Shown here piece after piece: positions 1-5,374 of a stretch of DNA of 5,374 bases. The stretch comes from Oscillospiraceae bacterium (lineage in GTDB: Bacteria; Bacillota; Clostridia; Oscillospirales; Oscillospiraceae), in contig JAFNXT010000142.1 of NCBI GenBank assembly GCA_017378975.1, forward strand, positions 1 through 5,374, given 5' to 3'. A model generated the notes under the pieces. It saw only the letters and a program-made list of their open reading frames with translations, searched no databases and had not been told where the DNA came from. The first letter of the stretch is position 1; every line of letters begins with the position of its first letter. Made by a program: the position numbers and the translations under genes.

Positions 1-1454
1 CCGCTCATGGGAGAATGCTCCCGATAGACACCGTGACGGACCACCGGCAGGCTTTTCCGCAGGGCGATCGCCTTGCGGTAGAACTCCAGCAGAGAGTCGG
101 GGTCCCCCTCCTGCGCCGCCACGTTGATGTTTTGATAGTTAGAGTTTACATAAAACCACGGCTCCCCGGTGGTGAAACCGGCGTTGGGGCCATCGTCCCA
201 TTGCATGGGGGTCCGGGCGGAGTCACGGGAGGACCGCCACAGACGCTCCAGCCGATGACGGGGAGACTTATCAAGGGCGGCGTGGGCGTACTGATACCGG
301 GTCTGGACGTCCTCGTACATCTCAGGATCCTCCGGCCGCCAGTTCTGCATACCGATCTCCTGCCCCTGATACAGGAAGGGCGTGCCCTGCTGGAACAGGT
401 AGCTCACCGCCAGGGTCTTGCCGCTTTCGACCCAGTGTTTTTCACTGCCGTACCGGGAGATGATCCGGGGATGGTCATGGTTCTCAAGATACAGCATGTT
501 CCACGCCTTGCCGGAGAGCTTGTACTGCCACTGGGAGAAGGCCTTCTTCATCCGACGCAGAGAGAAGGGCGTGGGCAGGTAATCGGTGAACAGGCAGTCG
601 GCGCACTGGCACTGGAACTGGATCATCATGTCGATCTGGCCCGTTTCCTCGTGGATGTACTTCAGGGCCTGCTTCGGCCACACCAGCGGCGCTTCCGCCA
701 GCGTGAAGCAGTCGTAATGATCCAGCACGTCCCGTTTGAACTCTGCCAGATACTCATGGATCCGGGGTCCGTGGTTATAGTGGCGCATGCCCTTGTAGAT
801 CGGGAACAGCCGGTCGTCGGGCAGACCGTCTTTCTTGGAGATGTAGGTGATCACATCCTCCCGGAAGCCGTCCACGCCCATGTCCAGCCAAAATTTGAGG
901 ATCTTCTTCACTTCCTCCCGGACCAACGCATTGTCCATGTTCAGATCCGGCTGCTTCACGGCGAACAGGTGGAGGTAATACTCCCCCCGGACCTCGTCCC
1001 ATGTCCATGCCTTGCCCTCGAAGTTGGAGTCCCAGTTGTTGGGGAGCTTCCCATCCGGGGTCCCGGGCCGCCAGATATAGTAGTCGGTGTAGGGCTCGAT
1101 CCTCCGGCGGCTCTTCTGGAACCACTGGTGCTCATCGCTGGTGTGGTTCACCACCAGATCCATGATCAGCTTCATGCCCCGGGCATGGCATCCGTCCAGC
1201 ACCTGCCGGAAGGCCTCCATGCCGCCGAACTGGGGGTCGATGTCCATATAGTCAGCGATGTCATAGCCACAGTCCGCGCCGGGAGAGGGATAGATCGGGG
1301 AGAACCAGATGCCGTCACAGCCCAGACCCTTGATATAGTCCAGCTTCTCCAACACGCCCCAGAGGTCCCCCATACCGTCCCCGTCCCCATCCTTGAAGCT
1401 CCGGGGCCAGATCTGATAGAAGACCATGTCCTTATACCAACGTTTGCGTTCCAT
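1..1454 (-). CDS. GH13_31 alpha-glucosidase, oligo-1,6-glucosidase type (3' end cut by window edge)
   Basis: Cytoplasmic exo-acting alpha-glucosidase expected to remove glucose from short alpha-glucosides such as isomaltose. The first 484 codons are present; relatives have about 550, so roughly 70 residues, mostly the C-terminal beta domain, lie off the left edge. Visible in order: an N-terminal DGDGDGMGD loop like the calcium-binding loop of Bacillus oligo-1,6-glucosidase; GH13 region I DLVVNH from D99; region II GFREDV with predicted nucleophile D200; general acid E254 in TLAEAP; region IV ENHDHPR with transition-state stabiliser D327; and PMQWD ending at D420. These positions closely match D199, E255 and D329 of the Bacillus cereus enzyme. 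Val201 after the nucleophile is the family marker for alpha-1,6 rather than alpha-1,4 preference (known from mutant studies; inferred here). Sucrose or another alpha-glucoside remains possible. The second of two near-adjacent ATGs is chosen on Shine-Dalgarno spacing. It is divergent from the alpha-galactosidase, so the two may share control. Confidence 0.93.
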   Translation of the reverse strand, partial: MERKRWYKDMVFYQIWPRSFKDGDGDGMGDLWGVLEKLDYIKGLGCDGIWFSPIYPSPGADCGYDIADYMDIDPQFGGMEAFRQVLDGCHARGMKLIMDLVVNHTSDEHQWFQKSRRRIEPYTDYYIWRPGTPDGKLPNNWDSNFEGKAWTWDEVRGEYYLHLFAVKQPDLNMDNALVREEVKKILKFWLDMGVDGFREDVITYISKKDGLPDDRLFPIYKGMRHYNHGPRIHEYLAEFKRDVLDHYDCFTLAEAPLVWPKQALKYIHEETGQIDMMIQFQCQCADCLFTDYLPTPFSLRRMKKAFSQWQYKLSGKAWNMLYLENHDHPRIISRYGSEKHWVESGKTLAVSYLFQQGTPFLYQGQEIGMQNWRPEDPEMYEDVQTRYQYAHAALDKSPRHRLERLWRSSRDSARTPMQWDDGPNAGFTTGEPWFYVNSNYQNINVAAQEGDPDSLLEFYRKAIALRKSLPVVRHGVYREHSPMS

Positions 1455-1460
1455 CGCCAT

Positions 1461-1469
1461 CCCTTCCTT
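1461..1469 (-). promoter_or_regulatory. Shine-Dalgarno site deciding the GH13 start
   Basis: The minus strand reads AAGGAAGGG followed by ATGGCGATG. The second ATG (first base at 1454) lies 6 bases after the purine run. The first ATG (1460) directly abuts it, leaving only about 4 bases from the AGGA core. The second ATG is therefore preferred, giving an N-terminus MERKRWYKDMVFYQIWPRSF that aligns with the usual family start. Using the first ATG would add only Met-Ala. Confidence 0.7.
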
Positions 1470-1480
1470 TCTATGGTCCT

Positions 1481-1509
1481 ATCATAACACGAAACATCCC
1501 TTGCGTCAT
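1481..1509 (-). promoter_or_regulatory. Predicted sigma-A promoter for the GH13 gene
   Basis: On the minus strand there is a -35-like ATGACG (1509-1504; 4 of 6 to TTGACA), a 17-base spacer, and a -10 TATGAT (1486-1481; 5 of 6 to TATAAT). A TG dinucleotide one base before the -10 makes it an extended -10. The -10 lies about 26 bases before the start codon, so the leader would be short. Its -35 overlaps the -35 of the opposing promoter. This was predicted by eye only. Confidence 0.55.
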
Positions 1510-1529
1510 CCCCCACACCGTGGTAAACT
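1501..1529 (+). promoter_or_regulatory. Predicted sigma-A promoter for the alpha-galactosidase/symporter operon
   Basis: On the plus strand there is TTGCGT (1501-1506; 3 of 6), a 17-base spacer, and TAAACT (1524-1529; 4 of 6). TG at 1521-1522 makes an extended -10. An alternative -10, TATAAG at 1529-1534, has a poor 22-base spacer. The match to consensus is weaker than for the opposing promoter, as expected if an activator is needed, but this is inference. No clear catabolite-responsive (cre) element was seen in the gap. Confidence 0.42.
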
Positions 1530-1541
1530 ATAAGAAAAATG

Positions 1542-1550
1542 AAAAGGGGG
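1542..1550 (+). promoter_or_regulatory. Shine-Dalgarno site of the alpha-galactosidase
   Basis: AAAAGGGGG lies 7 bases before the ATG at 1558. This supports that start, and the protein N-terminus fits the family from there. Confidence 0.7.
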
Positions 1551-1557
1551 CTGTGCC

Positions 1558-3810
1558 ATGATCTCTTATCAGGACGGGATCTTCCATCTTCGGGGAGAAA
1601 CGGTCTCTATGGTCCTGAAGGTGGACCGGTGGGGGCTGTTGGAGCTTTTGCATTTCGGGGAAGCGGTGGCTGACGGGGATGCGGAGGCGTTCCGGTTCCG
1701 GCCCGGGCTGGGCTGGGGGTCTTCGGTCCTTTTGGACGATACCGACACCGAAAGCTGTCCCGACGCGCTGGGTCTTGCATGGAGCGGCCCGGGACGGGGG
1801 GACTACCGGGAAAGCCCGCTGGAGCTGGGGGGCGAAGCGGTGGATCTGCGCTATGAGAGCCATACCGTCTCCGACGGGATCGTCCCCACCGGCACTTCTC
1901 TGGTGCAGGCCCATGGTGAAGGGGAGAGTTTGACCGTCACGCTGTCCCAGCCGGGCGCGAAGCTGCAGCTGATCTTCACCCTCTTTGGGGACGTGATCTG
2001 CCGCCGGACGGTGCTGGAGAACACCGGAGACCGCCCGCTGACGGTGACGAAGCTCATGAGCAGTCTTCTGGACCTGCAGGGCAGCTTCCTTATGACCACC
2101 TTCGACGGCGGCTGGATCCGGGAGCGTGAGAAGCACACGGTGCCGGTGGGACCCGGTCGCATCGTCAACGAGAGCACCACCGGAGCCTCTTCCAACCGCC
2201 ACGCCACAGGGGTCCTGCTCAGCGAAACGGACACCACCGAGGACCATGGACGGGTCTATGGCTTCGACCTGATTTGGTCCGGCAACCATCACACCGCCGC
2301 CCAGCAGTCCTTACAGGGCCTGACCCGGGTGGTACAGGGCGTGAGCCCCGCCGGCTTTGCCCTGACGCTGGAGCCGGGCGCAAAGCTCCGGACGCCGGAG
2401 GCAGTCATGACCTTCTCCACCGAAGGCTTCGGCGGCCTGTCGGCGATCCTCCACCGGTTCGTCAGCGACCATATCATCCCGGCGCAGTGGCGCCGGAAGG
2501 AGCGGCCCGTGCTGTTCAACAGCTGGGAGGGCTGTATGTTCGACTTCGACCACCGGCGGCTGGTGGGCCTTGCCAAGGATGCCAAAGACCTTGGCTGTGA
2601 GCTCTTCGTGCTGGACGACGGCTGGTTCGGCCAGCGGAACGACGATACCGCAGGTCTCGGCGACTACACCGTGAACAAAAAGAAGCTCCCCCATGGCCTG
2701 AAGGGGCTGGGAGAGAAGATAAACTCGCTGGGGATGTCCTTCGGCCTTTGGTTCGAGCCGGAGTCGGTGAACATGGATTCCGACCTCTACCGTGCCCATC
2801 CGGACTGGGCCCTGACGGACGGCTTCCAGCCCTTGCTGGGCCGCCATCAGCTCCTGCTGGACCTGACGAAGCCGGAGGTCCGGGACTACATCGTGGAAAA
2901 CGTCTCCGCCATCCTCGACAGCGCCCCCATCAGCTATGTGAAATGGGACATGAACCGCCACAGCGTGGCGCTGGGCGTCAAAGCCTACGACCATATCCTC
3001 GGCCTGTATGAGGTCCTTGCCCGGATCTTCGGGCCCCGGCCCCAGATCCTGCTGGAGACCTGTGCCTCCGGCGGTGACCGGTCCGATCTGGGCATGCTGT
3101 GCTTCGGTCCTCAGGTCTGGTGCTCCGACAACACGGACCCGATCTGCCGGCAGACGATCCAGGGGAGCCTTTCCTACCTCTATCCCCAGTCCACCTTCGG
3201 GGCCCACGTCAGTGCCGCCCCCCACGCCCAGACCCTGCGTTCCACGCCCCTTTGTACCCGTGGGTACGTTTCCTTCTTCGGTTGTCTGGGGTATGAGCTG
3301 GATCTGAAGCACCTGCTGGGCATCGAAAAGGACGAGATCCGTGCCCAGATCGGGCTGTACAAGCAGTACCGTCAGGTGTTCCAGTTCGGTCAGTTCCGGC
3401 GGCTGGACAACGGCTGGCAAGTGTCCGGAGACGGGATCACCATCGCCGCCTGCTTCCGTGGGCTGGTGGAGGCCGCCCCGGGCTATGAGCGGCTCCGGCT
3501 GAAGGGGCTGGACCCCCAAAAACGCTACCGCTTCCACACCGTCCCCCGGAAACTCCGGATCGGTCAGTTCGGAAGCCTGGTCAAGCACGTGGCGCCGGTG
3601 GACCTGGACCCCAACGGCCTGATCCTGCGGACCGCCGACCGGCACATCACTCTGCCGGACGGAGAGCAGGCCTTCACCGCCTCCGGTGCCGCCCTCATGG
3701 CAGGCATCCGGCTCCTGCCCCTGTTCCGGGGCACGGGCTATCATAAAGACCAGCGGACCCTGACGGACTTCGGCGCCGAGCTTTACATCATCGAGGAGGA
3801 CCAAACATGA
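1558..3810 (+). CDS. GH36 alpha-galactosidase
   Basis: Retaining alpha-galactosidase expected to hydrolyse terminal alpha-galactose from melibiose, raffinose and related oligosaccharides in the cytoplasm (no signal peptide). It is 750 residues, the usual length of the bacterial GH36 form. An N-terminal beta-sandwich spans roughly residues 1-300, a catalytic (beta/alpha)8 barrel about 315-650, and a small C-terminal beta domain follows. Family motifs in order: NSWEG at 321-325; VLDDGWFG with D353 and D354; GLWFEPE; KWDMNRH with predicted nucleophile D464; ETCASGG from E500; and CSDNTDP with predicted acid/base D524 (D527 the less likely alternative). The 60-residue gap between D464 and D524 equals that of Thermotoga GalA (D327/D387). 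Oddities: the normally conserved RFD is RSD at 508-510, and LGDW is LGDY. It is the first gene of a two-gene operon, its TGA overlapping the symporter ATG. The exact natural substrate cannot be read from sequence. Confidence 0.96.
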   Translation: MISYQDGIFHLRGETVSMVLKVDRWGLLELLHFGEAVADGDAEAFRFRPGLGWGSSVLLDDTDTESCPDALGLAWSGPGRGDYRESPLELGGEAVDLRYESHTVSDGIVPTGTSLVQAHGEGESLTVTLSQPGAKLQLIFTLFGDVICRRTVLENTGDRPLTVTKLMSSLLDLQGSFLMTTFDGGWIREREKHTVPVGPGRIVNESTTGASSNRHATGVLLSETDTTEDHGRVYGFDLIWSGNHHTAAQQSLQGLTRVVQGVSPAGFALTLEPGAKLRTPEAVMTFSTEGFGGLSAILHRFVSDHIIPAQWRRKERPVLFNSWEGCMFDFDHRRLVGLAKDAKDLGCELFVLDDGWFGQRNDDTAGLGDYTVNKKKLPHGLKGLGEKINSLGMSFGLWFEPESVNMDSDLYRAHPDWALTDGFQPLLGRHQLLLDLTKPEVRDYIVENVSAILDSAPISYVKWDMNRHSVALGVKAYDHILGLYEVLARIFGPRPQILLETCASGGDRSDLGMLCFGPQVWCSDNTDPICRQTIQGSLSYLYPQSTFGAHVSAAPHAQTLRSTPLCTRGYVSFFGCLGYELDLKHLLGIEKDEIRAQIGLYKQYRQVFQFGQFRRLDNGWQVSGDGITIAACFRGLVEAAPGYERLRLKGLDPQKRYRFHTVPRKLRIGQFGSLVKHVAPVDLDPNGLILRTADRHITLPDGEQAFTASGAALMAGIRLLPLFRGTGYHKDQRTLTDFGAELYIIEEDQT
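3793..3800 (+). promoter_or_regulatory. Shine-Dalgarno site of the symporter, inside the GH36 gene
   Basis: GAGGAGGA lies within the last codons of the alpha-galactosidase, 6 bases before the ATG at 3807. It is a strong site. Together with the ATGA stop/start overlap it points to translational coupling of enzyme and transporter. Confidence 0.8.
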
Positions 3811-5153
3811 AAGATCTTCAACAGCGCAACCGCCTGTGCTTCGGCTTGGGCACCATCGGGCGGGATATGTTCTACGCCTTCGAGGCCAATACCCTGCTGT
3901 ATTTCCTGTCGGACGTGCTGAGCCTGCCGGTGTGGGTCTTCGCCGCCGCCAGCATGATCCTGTCGGTGATGCGGATCTTCGACGCCTTCAACGACCCCAT
4001 CACGGGGCTGGTGATCGACAATATCCGCTCCCCTTGGGGCAAATTCAAGCCGGCCATCGCCGTGGGCGGCATCCTCAGCGCGGTGTTCTCGGTGATCCTC
4101 TTCGCCGGGATCGGCACGGGCTGGACCTTCGTGATCATCTTCGGCATCGCCTATCTGCTGTGGGACATCACCTTCGGCATCAACGACATCGGCTACTGGA
4201 CGCTTCTGCCGGTGCTGTCTTCTGACCAGAAGGAACGGGAGAAGACCGGTGCCTTCGCCCGGATCTGCGCCAACATCGGTCTGTACATCGTCATGGTGGC
4301 ATGGCAACCCGTCACCAGCGCCTTGGGCGATACCCCGGCGGTCTGGTTCTGGGTGGCGGTGGTGATCGCCCTCCTTTATCTCGGCGGCCTGCTGATCCCC
4401 CTGATCGGCATCCGGGAAAAGCGGACCGCACCGGAAGAGCAGGACCCCACCACCCTGCGGCAGATGTTCCGGGCGCTCCTTAAAAACGACCAGCTCCTGT
4501 GGACCACCCTCGCCATGGGCCTGTTCATGGTGGGCTACTGCACCACCGTGAATTTCGCCGTATACTATATGAAATACCTCTTCGGTGACGAAGGGATGTA
4601 TGTGGTGCTGGTGGCCGTGGTGGGCATCGCCCAGCTTGGCACCCTGTCGGTGTATCCCATGGTGGCCAAGCGGCTGGACCGGCGACAGCTCTATACGCTG
4701 GGCACCGTTTTGGTGATCGCAGGCTACGTCGTGTTCTTCTTTGCCGAGGTATCCTTGATCCTGATCGTGATCGGCGCCGTGCTGGTCTTCGTGGGACAGG
4801 CCTTCATCCAGACCCTGATGCTCATGTTCCTTGCCGACACCGTGGAATACGGCCATTGGAAGCTGGGCAAGCGGAACGAATCCATCACCTTCTCGATCCA
4901 GCCCCTGATCAACAAGATCGGCGGCGCGGTGGCCACGGGCATCGTCAGTTTGTCGCTGATCATCTCCGGCATCAAGGTGGACGGCGGCACGGCGGACATG
5001 ATCGGCAGCGACGGCAAGCTGGTGATCAAGCTGGCCATGTTCGCGATCCCTCTGGTGATGATCGTGGCAGGCTACATCGTGTATCTGAAAAAATACAAGA
5101 TCTCCGAGCAGTTCTACGCCCAGATCCTGAAAGATCTGGAGGAACGAAAGTAG
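3807..5153 (+). CDS. MelB-like sugar:cation symporter (GPH family, major facilitator fold)
   Basis: Inner-membrane transporter of 448 residues with about 12 hydrophobic helices. A charged central loop (about 203-228) joins the two six-helix halves and ends in KNDQL, as in MelB. Residues matching the cation and sugar sites of E. coli/Salmonella MelB are in register: D20 (MelB D19), D59 and D63 in RIFDAFNDP (D55, D59), D127 and W131 in INDIGYW (D124, W128), R152 (R149), and K370 in INKIGG (K377). MelB Lys18 is arginine here (R19). The WGKFKP loop after helix II and ADTVEYGHWK before helix XI are family signatures. With the cation site intact, Na+ or H+ coupled uptake is likely. Coupling to a GH36 enzyme makes an alpha-galactoside such as melibiose or raffinose the best guess, but GPH members also carry other glycosides. 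The start is fixed by the upstream GAGGAGGA and the 4-base overlap. No terminator with a T-run follows the stop. Confidence 0.93.
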   Translation: MKDLQQRNRLCFGLGTIGRDMFYAFEANTLLYFLSDVLSLPVWVFAAASMILSVMRIFDAFNDPITGLVIDNIRSPWGKFKPAIAVGGILSAVFSVILFAGIGTGWTFVIIFGIAYLLWDITFGINDIGYWTLLPVLSSDQKEREKTGAFARICANIGLYIVMVAWQPVTSALGDTPAVWFWVAVVIALLYLGGLLIPLIGIREKRTAPEEQDPTTLRQMFRALLKNDQLLWTTLAMGLFMVGYCTTVNFAVYYMKYLFGDEGMYVVLVAVVGIAQLGTLSVYPMVAKRLDRRQLYTLGTVLVIAGYVVFFFAEVSLILIVIGAVLVFVGQAFIQTLMLMFLADTVEYGHWKLGKRNESITFSIQPLINKIGGAVATGIVSLSLIISGIKVDGGTADMIGSDGKLVIKLAMFAIPLVMIVAGYIVYLKKYKISEQFYAQILKDLEERK

Positions 5154-5154
5154 A

Positions 5155-5212
5155 CCCGCCCCTACAGTCATCCTGCCACGTCCTCCTTGTAGGGCGGGGG
5201 CTCGCCCCCGCC
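5155..5212. repeat. Two mutually exclusive inverted repeats after the symporter gene
   Basis: CCCGCCCCTACA (5155-5166) pairs with TGTAGGGCGGG (5189-5199) except for one bulged C, enclosing a loop of about 22 bases. The same G-run can instead fold locally: GGCGGGGG (5193-5200), a CTCG loop, then CCCCCGCC (5205-5212), an 8-bp stem. It could mark the transcript end, but no T-run follows, so it is not a classical intrinsic terminator. Confidence 0.6.
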
Positions 5213-5213
5213 G

Positions 5214-5234
5214 TCGCCGCCCACCGGGCGGCGA
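5214..5234. repeat. Inverted repeat, 9-bp stem, ACC loop
   Basis: TCGCCGCCC (5214-5222) pairs perfectly with GGGCGGCGA (5226-5234). No T-run follows. Confidence 0.65.
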
Positions 5235-5239
5235 ACTTG

Positions 5240-5275
5240 CCCCCTCATTCAAGAGGGGGGGTGGCCCGAAGGGTC
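5240..5275. repeat. Two tandem small inverted repeats
   Basis: CCCCCTC (5240-5246) pairs with GAGGGGG (5253-5259) across a 6-base loop. Directly after, GGCCC (5263-5267) pairs with GGGTC (5271-5275), with one G-T pair and a GAA loop. A run of seven G follows. The order resembles a repeat module rather than a terminator. Confidence 0.5.
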
Positions 5276-5285
5276 GGGGGGGAGT

Positions 5286-5308
5286 GATCGCCCACGCAGT
5301 GGGCGATC
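5286..5308. repeat. Perfect 10-bp inverted repeat
   Basis: GATCGCCCAC, a GCA loop, then GTGGGCGATC: ten uninterrupted pairs, the longest perfect stem in the tail. It is followed by TCAGACTGTCGAAAAACC, not a T-run, so plus-strand intrinsic termination is not supported. Confidence 0.7.
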
Positions 5309-5345
5309 TCAGACTGTCGAAAAACCTTCAGACATGGTACATTCA

Positions 5346-5369
5346 CGGCTCCCTCTGATGAGGGAGCTG
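5346..5369. repeat. Inverted repeat, about 10-bp stem, at the window edge
   Basis: GCTCCCTC (5348-5355), a TGAT loop, then GAGGGAGC (5360-5367) make 8 perfect pairs. G5347-T5368 and C5346-G5369 extend the stem to 10. The sequence type, CTCCCTC...GAGGGAG, is recalled as the end of a dispersed repeat in clostridial gut genomes; the rest would lie beyond the window. Confidence 0.55.
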
Positions 5370-5374
5370 TCGCC

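Larger units (their letters stand above)
5154..5374. repeat. Hairpin-rich non-coding tail, probable composite of dispersed intergenic repeats
   Basis: From the symporter stop to the window edge there is no convincing gene. Almost the whole stretch folds into successive short inverted repeats, listed separately, with G- and C-runs quite unlike the flanking coding sequence. Some units resemble repeat families common between genes in Oscillospirales genomes (recalled, not searched). The last unit is cut by the window edge. Confidence 0.6.

Noticed and set aside
15..1487. Open frame of 490 codons on the plus strand opposite the GH13 gene
   Set aside because: It is a mirror of a GC-rich coding gene. 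The minus-strand product has every GH13 motif in register, while this one is low-complexity (His/Val/Leu/Pro rich) with no recognisable domain.
1461..1557. Catabolite-responsive (cre) element or LacI operator in the divergent gap
   Set aside because: No sequence close to the cre consensus was found. CCAC-ACC-GTGG at 1513-1523 is only a 4-bp stem and too weak to call.
2311..3804. Open frame of 497 codons antisense to the alpha-galactosidase
   Set aside because: It lies opposite a motif-rich GH36 gene. Its length is explained by high third-position GC removing antisense stops, and it has no domain.
3783..5252. Open frame of 489 codons antisense to the symporter
   Set aside because: The product is dominated by His, Asp, Gln and Gly, typical of the complement of a membrane protein gene. 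It has no plausible fold and its start lies in the hairpin repeats.
4856..5287. Plus-strand frame of 143 codons running past the symporter stop
   Set aside because: It is out of frame with the symporter for most of its length and ends in the repeat region. Its composition is Arg/Gly/His rich without any domain.
5193..5308. Intrinsic terminator
   Set aside because: Several strong GC hairpins are present, but none is followed by a T-run on either strand in the proper position, so they are listed as repeats.
5154..5374. CRISPR array
   Set aside because: The inverted repeats differ from one another and there are no identical direct repeats with regular spacers.

Overview
The window is a GC-rich stretch of bacterial chromosome. 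It carries two back-to-back transcription units for the uptake and cytoplasmic hydrolysis of alpha-linked oligosaccharides. Purine-rich Shine-Dalgarno sites, motif variants resembling clostridial family members, and a tail of GC-rich hairpin repeats suggest a gut Firmicute of the Oscillospirales (Oscillospiraceae-like). This placement is inferred from style and recall, not from a marker gene.

Layout. Positions 1-1454 (minus strand) hold most of a GH13 subfamily 31 alpha-glucosidase (oligo-1,6-glucosidase type), whose C-terminus runs off the left edge. Positions 1455-1557 are a short divergent control region with a sigma-A-like promoter on each strand; the two -35 boxes overlap. Positions 1558-3810 (plus) hold a complete GH36 alpha-galactosidase. 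Positions 3807-5153 (plus) hold a complete 12-helix sugar:cation symporter of the GPH family (MelB-like), whose start overlaps the GH36 stop by 4 bases (ATGA). Positions 5154-5374 are non-coding and packed with five to six compact inverted repeats that look like dispersed intergenic repeats.

How the genes work together. The symporter is expected to import a small alpha-galactoside such as melibiose or raffinose, and the GH36 enzyme would release galactose inside the cell. The divergent GH13 enzyme has valine just after its nucleophile, a marker of alpha-1,6 preference. It could handle isomaltose-type glucosides or the sucrose left after raffinose is degalactosylated. All three proteins appear cytoplasmic or inner-membrane, since neither enzyme shows a signal peptide. 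No regulator gene is in the window.

I do not see a previously undescribed system here. The points most worth checking are the interlocked divergent promoters, a few substitutions in otherwise invariant active-site motifs, and the hairpin-rich tail.
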